Origin: Pseudomonadota bacterium | GTDB taxonomy: Bacteria; Myxococcota_A; UBA9042; GCA-2863065 | Length of the DNA stretch: 39,292 nucleotides | Reading direction: 5' to 3' | NCBI GenBank assembly: GCA_005776585.1 | Contig: SXOX01000205.1 | Span: 1-39,292, forward strand | Shown here: in pieces, positions 16,655 to 24,428 of the stretch | How positions within the stretch are numbered: position 1 is the first letter of the stretch | How the letters are laid out: every line of letters begins with the position of its first letter | The notes under the pieces: model-generated | Told to the model about the DNA's origin: nothing | Databases searched by the model: none | The model's input: only the letters and a program-made list of their open reading frames with translations | Made by a program: the position numbers and the translations under genes

Positions 16655-17209
16655 ATGAGCCAGACCACGTTTCATGGCACGACGATCGTCGCCGTGCGGC
16701 ACCTCGGACAGGTGGCCATTGGCGGAGACGGGCAGGTCACGCTGGGTAGCACCGTCGTCAAGTCCACGGCCAACAAGCTGCGGCGGCTCTTGGATGGCCG
16801 CGTCATCGTGGGCTTCGCGGGCGCCACGGCCGACGCATTTACCTTGTTTGAGCGACTCGAGGCCAAGCTGCGCGACCACAATGGGCACCTCACCCGCGCG
16901 GCGGTGGAGTTGGCCAAGGACTGGCGGACCGATCGGCTGCTGCGCCGCCTGGAGGCGCTCATCCTCGCGGCGGACAGCAAGAAGACGCTCCTGGTCTCGG
17001 GCACCGGTGACGTGATCGAGCCGGATGGCCACGCGATCGCCATTGGCTCCGGTGGGAACTATGCGCTCTCGGCGGCTCGGGCGCTCTTGCGCCACGCGCC
17101 CACCCTCACCGCGGAGTCCGTGGTGCGGGAGTCCCTCGCGATCGCCGGTGAGATCTGCCTCTATACGAATGACAAGGTCAGCGTCGAGCTGCTCGACTCG
17201 GAGGTCTGA
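16655..17209 (+). CDS. hslV: ATP-dependent protease subunit HslV
   Basis: 184 residues from ATG 16655, preceded by GGGAG. HslV is the proteolytic dodecamer of the HslVU (ClpQY) cytoplasmic protease. The mature N-terminus TTIVAVR, with the nucleophile Thr9, follows an eight-residue propeptide ending in FHG. The family signatures [24 protein letters not shown] and [13 protein letters not shown] are present, as is [10 protein letters not shown] near the end. Length and motifs are normal. hslU follows after 1 nt and its ribosome-binding site lies inside hslV, so the two are co-translated. It is the first gene of the hslV-hslU-argD-hypothetical-UPF0158 operon. Confidence 0.97.
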   Translation: MSQTTFHGTTIVAVRHLGQVAIGGDGQVTLGSTVVKSTANKLRRLLDGRVIVGFAGATADAFTLFERLEAKLRDHNGHLTRAAVELAKDWRTDRLLRRLEALILAADSKKTLLVSGTGDVIEPDGHAIAIGSGGNYALSAARALLRHAPTLTAESVVRESLAIAGEICLYTNDKVSVELLDSEV

Positions 17210-17210
17210 G

Positions 17211-18599
17211 ATGGCGCCCTCAAAGGACATGGATCTGCCGGTCGAGGCGTCGTTCACGCCGCGCGAGCTGGTCGGCGAGCTGGACCGCTACATCGTGGGC
17301 CAGAACGACGCCAAGAAGGCGGTCGCCATCGCGCTCCGCAACCGCTGGCGCCGCCGGCAGGTGCCGCAGCCGCTCCGCGACGAGATCACGCCGAAGAACA
17401 TCATCCTGATTGGCTCCACGGGCGTCGGCAAGACGGAGATCGCGCGACGCATCTCCAAGCTCGCCCGCGCGCCGTTCGTCACGGTCGAGGCCTCCAAGTA
17501 CACCGAGGTCGGCTACGTCGGGCGCGACGTGGACTCCATGGTGCGGGACCTGGTCGAGACCGCTGTGGCCCTCGTCCGCAAGGAGGAGCGGGAGGCCGTC
17601 CTCGAGCGCGCGCGGGCCAGCGCCCAAGAGCGCGTGCTGGACCTGCTGGCCCCCAAGGAGGAAGGACGCGCCGGCTTCGAGGCGCCGCCGGCCGACACGG
17701 GCGACTCGACTCGGGGCCGCACCCGGCAGAAGCTGCGCGCCATGCTAGAGAGCGGCGCCATGGACGAACGCAAGGTCACCGTCGAGACGGCCGAGAAGAC
17801 CTTTCCCACCATCGAGATCTTCACGAGCCAAGGCGGCGTCGAGGAGATGGGCGGTCAGCTCCAGGAGATGCTCGGCGGCATGATGCCGAAGAAGCAGAAG
17901 AAGAAGGAGCTCTTCGTCGGCGAGGCCATTGAGCTGTTCACCGAGGAGGAGGTCGGCAAGCTGCTCGACCAAGAGCGCATCGTCCGCGTCGCTCGAACTC
18001 GGGCCGAGGAGACCGGGATCGTCTTCATCGACGAGATCGCCAAGAGCGCCGGTCGCGAACGCTCCCAGGGCGGGCCGGACGTGAGCCGCGAGGGCGTGCA
18101 GCGGGATCTGCTGCCGATCGTCGAGGGCTCGACCGTGCCGACCAAGTACGGGCCCGTGAAGACCGACCACATCCTCTTCATCGCCGCGGGCGCCTTTCAC
18201 GTGGCCAAGGTCACAGACCTCATCCCAGAGCTCCAGGGCCGCTTTCCCATTCGCGTCGAGCTCACCTCGCTCGGCGAGGACGACCTGCTGCGCGTTCTGA
18301 CCGAGCCCGAGAACTCGCTCCCCAAGCAGTATCAGGCGCTGCTCGGCACCGAAGGCCTCGACATCTCCTTCGATGACGGCGCGCTCCGGGCCATCGCCGA
18401 GATCGCCGCCGAGGTGAATCGTCGGACCGAGAACATCGGCGCACGCCGCCTTCATACGGTCATGGAGAAGCTGCTGGAGGACCTCTCGTTCAAGGCGCCC
18501 GAGCTCCCGCGGGAGCCAATGACAATCACCGAGAGCGTCGTGCGCACGGCCCTGGGCAAGGTCCTGGTCGACCAGGATTTGGAGCGGTACATCCTATGA
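17211..18599 (+). CDS. hslU: ATP-dependent protease ATPase subunit HslU
   Basis: 462 residues from ATG 17211, which has GGAGGT 5 nt upstream. HslU is the AAA+ unfoldase hexamer that feeds HslV. The start region has FTPRELVGELDRYIVGQ. Walker A is GSTGVGKTE (about 67-75), and the sensor/pore region includes GYVGRD. An I-domain insertion follows (about 110-245, highly charged). Walker B is GIVFIDEIAKSA (about 270-281), and GRFPIRVEL marks the conserved region containing the arginine finger. The C-terminus DLERYIL is the tail that inserts into HslV. Nothing is missing. The TGA stop overlaps argD by ATGA. Confidence 0.97.
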   Translation: MAPSKDMDLPVEASFTPRELVGELDRYIVGQNDAKKAVAIALRNRWRRRQVPQPLRDEITPKNIILIGSTGVGKTEIARRISKLARAPFVTVEASKYTEVGYVGRDVDSMVRDLVETAVALVRKEEREAVLERARASAQERVLDLLAPKEEGRAGFEAPPADTGDSTRGRTRQKLRAMLESGAMDERKVTVETAEKTFPTIEIFTSQGGVEEMGGQLQEMLGGMMPKKQKKKELFVGEAIELFTEEEVGKLLDQERIVRVARTRAEETGIVFIDEIAKSAGRERSQGGPDVSREGVQRDLLPIVEGSTVPTKYGPVKTDHILFIAAGAFHVAKVTDLIPELQGRFPIRVELTSLGEDDLLRVLTEPENSLPKQYQALLGTEGLDISFDDGALRAIAEIAAEVNRRTENIGARRLHTVMEKLLEDLSFKAPELPREPMTITESVVRTALGKVLVDQDLERYIL

Positions 18600-19930
18600 C
18601 GACCACCAACCGAAGTGGTGCTTCGACCGGCGGACACGCCGGAGTCTTGGGCTTCGACGATGCGGGCGAGGGTGAAGCACCGCTCGACATGGCCGCATTG
18701 GTGGAGCTTGGCCGCGCCACGATGGCCAAGAGCTTTCGGCAGGCCCCGATCGTGTTCACGCGTGGCGAAGGCTGCTACCTGTGGGACGCGGAGGGGCGCC
18801 GCTACCTGGACTTCGTCGGCGGGCTCGCCGTCAACGGCTTGGGGCACAGCCACCCGCGCATCGTGGAGGCGGTCAGCGACCAGATCCGCACGCTCGTCCA
18901 CGTCTCCAACCTCTACTTCAACGAGCCCGCCATTCGCTTGTCCAAGCGCCTCTCCGACGAATTCCAGCGCGCGACCGGCGGCCCCGCGCGGGTCTTCCTC
19001 TGCAATAGCGGGACAGAGGCCACCGAGGCTGCGATGAAGCTCGCTCGCCGTTACGCCTATGCCGTGAAGAAGGAGCCGCAGCGCAACGTCATCGTGTCGT
19101 TCGAGCACTCGTTTCACGGCCGCACCTACGGCGCCATGACGGTCACGGGGCAGCCCAAGTACCAGGAGGGCTTCGGCCCTATCGTTCCAGGCGTGCGCTA
19201 CGCCAGCTTCAACGACCTCGCGTCGGTCGAAGCGGTCATGGGTCCGGACGTGTGCGCGGTCTTCGTCGAGCCGATTCAAGCGGAGGGCGGGCTCTTCCCC
19301 GCCGCGCCCGGCTTCCTTCGCGGTCTCCGTGAGCTCTGCGATCGCCACGGGGCGCTCTTGTGCCTGGACGAGGTCCAGGTCGGTTGTGGGCGCACCGGTC
19401 GATTCTTTGCGTTCGAGACGCACGACGTTCGACCGGACGTGGTCTGGCTTGCCAAGGCGCTCGGAGCCGGTATCCCCATTGGCGCCATGCTGTGCTCCGA
19501 GGCCACGTCCGATGGTTTTGCACCCGGCAGCCATGGAACGACGTTCGGCGGCAACGCCTTCGCAGCTCAGGTTGCCCTCACGGTCTTGGAGGTCTTCGAG
19601 GAAGATGGCATCCTCGACAACGTGCGCGAGACCGGGGCCACGCTGAATCACGAGCTGACACGGCTCAGTGAGCGCTTTGACGTGCTCACGGGGCCCCGAG
19701 GCGTCGGGCTCATCCAAGGGCTCGGCTTTCGCGAGGAGTGGGCCTTCGCTACGGCGGATGCCTGCATGAAGCGCGGGTTGCTGGTCAACAAGCTCAACAC
19801 GAAGACGTTGCGCTTTCTCCCGCCCCTCATCGCGCAGAAGGCGCACGTCCGCGCGGCCGTCGAGCTGCTGTCCGACGCGCTCGGCGAGGTCAAGCGCAAC
19901 CCGCCGACCCAGGAAGGCAAGCCGTCATGA
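18596..19930 (+). CDS. argD: Class III PLP aminotransferase, probable acetylornithine aminotransferase
   Basis: 444 residues, ATG overlapping the hslU stop. This is a fold-type I, class III pyridoxal-phosphate aminotransferase. It has YLDFVGGLAVNGLGHSHP, the phosphate-binding NSGTEATEAAMKLAR, a cofactor-contacting LDEVQVGCGRTG, and the Schiff-base Lys287 in WLAKALGAGIPIGAM. The sequence is closest in style to acetylornithine/succinyldiaminopimelate aminotransferase (arginine and lysine synthesis), with about 40 extra residues at the N-terminus. Other class III enzymes with different amino donors cannot be excluded. Its place directly behind hslU is unusual for an arginine gene. The stop overlaps the next gene by ATGA (19927-19930). 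Confidence 0.85.
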   Translation: MTTTNRSGASTGGHAGVLGFDDAGEGEAPLDMAALVELGRATMAKSFRQAPIVFTRGEGCYLWDAEGRRYLDFVGGLAVNGLGHSHPRIVEAVSDQIRTLVHVSNLYFNEPAIRLSKRLSDEFQRATGGPARVFLCNSGTEATEAAMKLARRYAYAVKKEPQRNVIVSFEHSFHGRTYGAMTVTGQPKYQEGFGPIVPGVRYASFNDLASVEAVMGPDVCAVFVEPIQAEGGLFPAAPGFLRGLRELCDRHGALLCLDEVQVGCGRTGRFFAFETHDVRPDVVWLAKALGAGIPIGAMLCSEATSDGFAPGSHGTTFGGNAFAAQVALTVLEVFEEDGILDNVRETGATLNHELTRLSERFDVLTGPRGVGLIQGLGFREEWAFATADACMKRGLLVNKLNTKTLRFLPPLIAQKAHVRAAVELLSDALGEVKRNPPTQEGKPS

Positions 19931-20991
19931 GCACGCAGACCTCCAGCGCGGCGGTGGTCACCGCGGAGTCTCTGCTCCGCGAGATTGTCTCCGACGCCGG
20001 GACGATCGACTTCCCGTCGCTGCGGACCGCGCGACTGAAGGCGCTTCCCAAGTCTCGCCGGATCGCCATGGAGGCCACCCTCGCGGCGCTGGATGCGCTC
20101 ATGCTGACGCTGCGGGAGCGCGAGACCGCGATCGCGCTGCGACCGCCGACAGCGCCCGTCGAGGAGCCGGTGGCAATCCTGCCAATGACGCCGGCGCTGA
20201 TCGAGCGCGATCGTCTCGCCATGGCGAATGGCACCACGCAGCCCATCGCCCAGACTGACTCGGACGACACGCTCGAGAGCACGGCGCGCTTTCCGGGCCC
20301 GGTCATTCGCCGGGATACGCCGACGGAGGCGCTTCCGCCCGACGACGACCGGCCGACCACCATCCTGAACGCCGTCACAGAGACGGATATCCGGGATGCA
20401 CTGCGCGCGACGGAGGGCGCCGTGCAGCCCGATGTCGTCGAGCGCGAGCTCTCCGACGACCTCGCGGAGATGTCGACACGCGGCGCGAGCAAGACGGTGT
20501 TGGATCTTCCCGCAGTTCGGCCCGAGGACGTCGCGCCCGAGCCCGAGGTCACGCCGATCGCAGACGACCAGCCAACTCCCGGCTGGACGCGGGTCGCGGA
20601 GCTCCTCTTCGACGACGCGCTGCGCCTCTTCAAGCTGGGCGACAGCGAGGGCGCGCTCGTCTCGCTCGAGCGGCTGTTGGCGGCCAATGAGCTCAACTCG
20701 GACCTCGAGGAGTTCGTGCGGGTCAACGAGGACCGGCTCGTCGAGGTCTACCAGACGCTCATCGGCCCGTGGGAGAAGGTCCCGCGGCGCGTCGCCCCCA
20801 TCGAGCCCATGCCGGCTCGGTTCTTCGAGAACGCCAAGATCGCGCGGGTCCTGGCTCGCGTCGATGGCCGCACGTCCATCGGTCGCCTGCTAGACGAAGG
20901 CGGCGGAATGTCGCGCCTGGAGGTGGCGGCGGTCGTGTCCCAGCTCCTGAGGACCAAGTCGATCTCGACGGCGGACTCGGTGGCCGCGTGA
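19927..20991 (+). CDS. Hypothetical protein with disordered middle and helical C-terminal domain
   Basis: 354 residues, ATG overlapping argD. No family was recognised with confidence. An N-terminal helical part (1-80) is followed by a long acidic, Thr/Pro-rich low-complexity stretch (about 90-220). A TPR-like helical segment (about 220-275, LFDDALRLFKLGDSEGALVS) comes next. The final about 60 residues (ARVLARVDGRTSIGRLLDEG and onward) resemble the small winged-helix-like tail seen in myxobacterial DUF4388/PatA-type regulators. It shows no signal peptide or membrane segment, so it is probably cytoplasmic. Genomic coupling to argD and UPF0158 is clear from 4-bp overlaps at both ends; the role is unknown. 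Confidence 0.7.
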   Translation: MSTQTSSAAVVTAESLLREIVSDAGTIDFPSLRTARLKALPKSRRIAMEATLAALDALMLTLRERETAIALRPPTAPVEEPVAILPMTPALIERDRLAMANGTTQPIAQTDSDDTLESTARFPGPVIRRDTPTEALPPDDDRPTTILNAVTETDIRDALRATEGAVQPDVVERELSDDLAEMSTRGASKTVLDLPAVRPEDVAPEPEVTPIADDQPTPGWTRVAELLFDDALRLFKLGDSEGALVSLERLLAANELNSDLEEFVRVNEDRLVEVYQTLIGPWEKVPRRVAPIEPMPARFFENAKIARVLARVDGRTSIGRLLDEGGGMSRLEVAAVVSQLLRTKSISTADSVAA

Positions 20992-21452
20992 GCCAGCGCA
21001 CGGTCCCGATGGAGCGGTGGGAGGACTTCGAGGCGGCGTTCTACATCGGCAGCCCCGACGCGCGGTACTTCCTCAACGTGGAGAGCGGCGAGGTCGTCTA
21101 CACGAGCCACATGGACGACGAGAAGGTCCGCGGCCGCATCCTGGAGCGCACCCGCCTCCCTGGTTGGCTCGAGCTACCGCGAGCGAGTACGCCCGAGGGA
21201 ATGGACGAGGTCCGCGCGTTCGTCGCCTCGGAGACGCGCCCAGAGCTCTTGGAGGCGCTGACCCGGTCGCTGGCGGAGCGCGTCCCCTTGCGTGCATTCA
21301 TGCGTGTCGTGTATGCCGATCCACAGGCGCGCGCCCGCTGGGCGACGGACCGTATTCGGGCGATTCATCGCCGCATCCTCGCCTTCTGCGAGCATGAGGG
21401 GCTGGTCATCGATCACGACCGCTATCGTGAGCTCACGGGCTCGGCTCGGTAA
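20988..21452 (+). CDS. UPF0158 family protein
   Basis: 154 residues from GTG 20988, which overlaps the preceding stop (GTGA). ATG 21009 is an alternative. The sequence (WEDFEAAFYIGSPDARYFLN, RAFMRVVYADPQARARW near the end, a short helical C-terminus) fits the UPF0158 family, which has no established function. The 3' end overlaps the convergent PilB-like gene by 20 bp (21433-21452). It is the last gene of the hslV operon. Confidence 0.75.
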   Translation: MSQRTVPMERWEDFEAAFYIGSPDARYFLNVESGEVVYTSHMDDEKVRGRILERTRLPGWLELPRASTPEGMDEVRAFVASETRPELLEALTRSLAERVPLRAFMRVVYADPQARARWATDRIRAIHRRILAFCEHEGLVIDHDRYRELTGSAR

Positions 21453-22965
21453 GCACCCGCCGCAGCTCCGCCGCGGTCGTCTGTCCCGCCAGCGCCTTGG
21501 CCACGCCGTCTTCCCACAACGTGTGCGCTCCAGATTGACGCGCGAGCTCCAAGAGGCGCGCCGGCGTGGCGTCATCTCGGAGCGCGGCCCGCAGCTCGTC
21601 AGTGGCGACGAGGACCTCCGAGAGGAGCACCCGGCCTGCAACACCGCTGCCGTGGCACGATGTGCAGCCCTGGGCCCGGCGCAAGCTCACGCGAGCGGCC
21701 ACCTCGGCCGGGACACCAAACTCGGTCATGAAGGCGGCCGACTCCGGATCGTCGCACGCGCAGTCCGGACACGGCGCGCGGACGAGCCGCTGAGCGATCG
21801 CGGCGGAGACCGCGGCGGCGATGCGCCAACGGGTCAGGCGGTCCGCCGTCAACGCGAGCCGAAGGGTCTCGACGACGCGTGTTCCAGACAGCGTGGCCAC
21901 GACGAGGCGCCCATCGTGCGCCGCGCTCGCGAGCCGCGGGAGGTCTTCGACGCGCGCCACGTCGACCAGGATGACGTCGGGAGCGAGGCCCAGGGCGCCG
22001 TCGACGGCGTCGTGGAGCAGCGCCGGCGACGTCGCCGTCAGCGGGGCTCCGAGCCCCGTCGGCTGCCTGCCCGTGGTGAGCGCGACGATGTGGCGTGAGG
22101 CGGCCAAGGGTGTGACCAGCGCCGCGGCGGTCGTCGTGCGCCCCGAGGCGTGCGGGCCGATGACGAGGACGAGACCCGCGCCTCTCTGCATGAGGCGGTC
22201 GAGGTGCTGCAGGTCCTCGGTCGCGAGCCCCAGCTCCGGCGCGGAGCGCGGAGCGACGCGCGCGGGCGTGAGCGTGAGTGTGCGCTGCTCGGGCGACCCA
22301 AAGGTGCGGGCGATGATCTGGCCGCCGGAGTCGCGGCTGGCGTCCTCGAGCGCTGCGGCGAGGGCCGCATGAAGTCGCGCAGGCACCGCGGCCCGCGTAT
22401 GCAAGCGACCGTGGCGACGCTCCCGGAGCCGCGAGAGCCGGCCGGTCCGCTCGAGGATGAGGCTGTCGGTGACGGTCGGGTCGAGGTCCGAGAGGAGGCG
22501 CTCCACCTGCCGGCGAACGACGACGGCGAGCTCCGTCGAGGCCGCGTCGTAGCGCTGAAAGGCATCCCAGTCCGCCGCCGTGACCCCGACGATCCCCAGC
22601 TGCGCGGCGCCGAGCACGTCCGTCAGCTCGTCGAGGAGCACCGTCGCCCCGGGGTCGCGCGTGGCCACAATCAGCGTGTCTCCATCACGGCGCAGTGGGA
22701 TCACGCCGAGGCCCTCGGCGAAATGGCCCGGGAGCAACGCGCCGACCTCGGGATCACAGCCCACCTCGACGAGGTCGACGAAGCGCACGCCGCTCTGGGC
22801 CCCCAGGGCGGTCCTCAGGGCGCCCGCGGAGACCGCGCCCGCGTCGAGCAGCAGCGCCCCGAGGCGGCGGGCGTCCGTCGACTGCCGCGCCAGCGCCTCC
22901 GCCACACGCTCTTCAGTCGTAGCCCCGGCTTGAATGAGCAGCGCTCCTACGCTTCGTGTCGTCAT
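21433..22965 (-). CDS. PilB/GspE-like ATPase homologue with degenerate nucleotide-binding motifs
   Basis: 510 residues. The N-terminal domain (1-150, RSVGALLIQAGATTEERVAEAL) resembles MshEN domains of type II secretion / type IV pilus ATPases. A GspE-like middle follows. The Walker A position reads GPHASGRTTT (270-279), with Arg276 where Lys is normally required. The Walker B strand reads VILVDVARVEDL, so the usual Glu (V-G-E-I-R-D) is Val336. The tetracysteine zinc motif of GspE/PilB is kept (C399, C402, C434, C437). So the fold is there but ATP hydrolysis is doubtful; a regulatory or structural role is inferred. No other pilus or secretion gene lies in the window. ATG 22965 overlaps the coaE stop (ATGA). 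Confidence 0.8.
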   Translation of the reverse strand: MTTRSVGALLIQAGATTEERVAEALARQSTDARRLGALLLDAGAVSAGALRTALGAQSGVRFVDLVEVGCDPEVGALLPGHFAEGLGVIPLRRDGDTLIVATRDPGATVLLDELTDVLGAAQLGIVGVTAADWDAFQRYDAASTELAVVVRRQVERLLSDLDPTVTDSLILERTGRLSRLRERRHGRLHTRAAVPARLHAALAAALEDASRDSGGQIIARTFGSPEQRTLTLTPARVAPRSAPELGLATEDLQHLDRLMQRGAGLVLVIGPHASGRTTTAAALVTPLAASRHIVALTTGRQPTGLGAPLTATSPALLHDAVDGALGLAPDVILVDVARVEDLPRLASAAHDGRLVVATLSGTRVVETLRLALTADRLTRWRIAAAVSAAIAQRLVRAPCPDCACDDPESAAFMTEFGVPAEVAARVSLRRAQGCTSCHGSGVAGRVLLSEVLVATDELRAALRDDATPARLLELARQSGAHTLWEDGVAKALAGQTTAAELRRVLTEPSP

Positions 22966-23714
22966 CGTCCGCCGCCTTCCATGCCATCGAGTCGCGCGCG
23001 AAGCGCCTCGATGACGTCATCTACTGCTGCTTCCAGTGCCTCACGTGTCCCGTCGTTGCGCACGATCCACGTGGCGAGCTTCTCTTTGGCCTCGAGCGAC
23101 ATCTGCGCCGCGATGCGCGCATCGACGTCCGCGGGGCTGAGATCCGGGTCACGCGCCAGCACCCGCTGCCGCTGCAGAGCGGCTGGGGCGCTCACGACGA
23201 CGAGGGCCGGAAACAGCCGGTACGCGCCGGTCTCACACAACAGCGCCGCCTCGTAGAACGCGAGCCGGTGACCTGCGCGGCCGAGCTCCAGCAGGCGCGC
23301 CTGCGCGCGCTGGGCGATGGCGGGATGGATGAGGCTCTCCAGGCGCTTTCTGAGCGTGTCGTCCTCAAAGACGACGCGGCCCAACGCGCGCCGGTCGAGG
23401 GTCCCGTCCGCGGCGAGCACCTCGGGACCGAACGCCGCGACGATCGCGGCATGGGTCGGCTCTCCAGGCGCGACGACCTCACGGGCGAGCTGGTCGGCAT
23501 CGACGACGGGCAACCCGCGCGCGCGCAACAGCTCGGCGACGGTCGACTTGCCTGTGCCGATGCCACCGGTCAGGCCCACCGTCATTGGCCCGACGGTAGT
23601 TGGCCCGACCGTAGTTGGCCCGACCGTAGTTGGCCCGACCGTAGTTGGCCCGACCGTAGTTGGCCCCAGCGTCAGTGGTGGGCGAGGTCCTGTCCGCACG
23701 TCGTCGATCGCCAT
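22962..23714 (-). CDS. coaE: Dephospho-CoA kinase with repeat-expanded N-terminus
   Basis: Last step of coenzyme A synthesis: phosphorylation of the 3'-hydroxyl of dephospho-CoA. The core starts MTVGLTGGIGTGKST (P-loop) and continues with VVDADQLAREVV, FEDDTLRKRLESLIHPAI and a LID region with DPDLSPADVDARI, all typical. The start is uncertain. ATG 23585 gives 207 residues, the normal family length. ATG 23714 gives 250 residues and adds five in-frame TTVGP units coded by a 15-bp tandem repeat. GTGACG-N17-TACCGT lies 9 nt before ATG 23714, which favours the longer form; neither start has a good Shine-Dalgarno site. The zinc-ribbon gene ends 41 bp upstream. Confidence 0.9.
   Translation of the reverse strand: MAIDDVRTGPRPPLTLGPTTVGPTTVGPTTVGPTTVGPTTVGPMTVGLTGGIGTGKSTVAELLRARGLPVVDADQLAREVVAPGEPTHAAIVAAFGPEVLAADGTLDRRALGRVVFEDDTLRKRLESLIHPAIAQRAQARLLELGRAGHRLAFYEAALLCETGAYRLFPALVVVSAPAALQRQRVLARDPDLSPADVDARIAAQMSLEAKEKLATWIVRNDGTREALEAAVDDVIEALRARLDGMEGGGR
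23586..23660 (-). repeat. 15-bp tandem repeat at the 5' end of coaE
   Basis: Five units of 15 bp (23586-23600, 23601-23615, 23616-23630, 23631-23645, 23646-23660). Plus-strand unit: TGGCCCGACCGTAGT, and the first differs by one base. Each encodes TTVGP in the coaE frame. The flanking 15-mers (23571-23585 with the internal ATG, and 23661-23675) are diverged copies of the same unit, so the array seems to have grown from the coaE start region. Confidence 0.9.
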
Positions 23715-23755
23715 CGCAGCCGCACGGTATCGCGATTCAGCGAGCCCGTCACCCC

Positions 23756-24319
23756 TCAGCGAGGAGGGCTCGGCCGTTGGCAGCGGGCCATGCAGCCGCT
23801 GAAGAAGTCGCGCTGGACCGAGCCGGCGGCTTTCACGGCGTCGATTTCGGCTTGCTCGCACTTGGCGACGCACGACTGCCCGGCCGGACCGCTGGCCTTG
23901 GGTGCGTCGGTTCCCGACATCCACCAGAGGATCAGTCCGGTGAGCACGAGGGCCGCAGCTCCGAGCCCGACCAGCCGGCGCGTCGGCGACGGCGGCGGCT
24001 GCGTGACGGGGATCAGCTCCGAGGTGCGGATCGGCTTGGACTCCGCCTTGAGGGCCGGCGGTGGCGGTAGAGGCGTGGGTGGTGGCGAGCGGCCGTCACC
24101 TCCGCTCGCCGCAGTCGGCATCGCCCCTGCAGCCAGGCCGAACAGGCCGCTGCCGGCGTCCTTGACCCGGAGCTGCGGTCCCTTGGCCCAGACCTCCTCG
24201 CTCAGGACGGCGCCGCAGAATCGGCACGACTTCACGCCTTCGGCGAGCACCATGTCGCAGCCCGGGCAGTAGTACTTGCCGCGGCCGCCGGGTGAACTGC
24301 CCTGCTGTGGTTCTGGCAT
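23756..24319 (-). CDS. Zinc-ribbon single-pass membrane protein with twin CX3C motif
   Basis: 187 residues from ATG 24319. An N-terminal zinc ribbon (YYCPGCDMVLAEG...CRFCG, about 14-35) should be cytoplasmic. A Pro/Ala-rich linker with a run of prolines (about 75-90) is followed by one membrane helix (about 123-145, VGLGAAALVLTGLILWWM). The tail has two CX3C pairs separated by 21 residues (CVAKC ... CMARC), the spacing type of a disulfide-linked helical hairpin. With the usual N-in topology the tail would be periplasmic, where such disulfides can form. Family unknown. It is the first gene of a likely operon with coaE and the PilB-like gene. Confidence 0.75.
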   Translation of the reverse strand: MPEPQQGSSPGGRGKYYCPGCDMVLAEGVKSCRFCGAVLSEEVWAKGPQLRVKDAGSGLFGLAAGAMPTAASGGDGRSPPPTPLPPPPALKAESKPIRTSELIPVTQPPPSPTRRLVGLGAAALVLTGLILWWMSGTDAPKASGPAGQSCVAKCEQAEIDAVKAAGSVQRDFFSGCMARCQRPSPPR

Positions 24320-24368
24320 CGCTTGCCCCAGATTGCTCGCCACGCCGTTGGGCCGTGGTCCGGGTGGG

Positions 24369-24374
24369 ACTATA
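24369..24374 (-). promoter_or_regulatory. Putative -10 upstream of the zinc-ribbon gene
   Basis: On the minus strand TATAGT lies about 50 nt before ATG 24319. The sequence upstream offers only a weak -35. It sits in the 109-bp gap after the lipoprotein gene ending at 24429, the natural place for the zinc-ribbon/coaE operon to start. Confidence 0.35.
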
Positions 24375-24428
24375 CCGTACGGGCAGAATGCAAGCGAGCT
24401 TCCGGCGTCACGTGGACAAAACGATAGA

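Noticed and set aside
23586..23660. Tandem array considered as a CRISPR
   Set aside because: Units are only 15 bp and contiguous, with no spacers, so it is a coding-type minisatellite.
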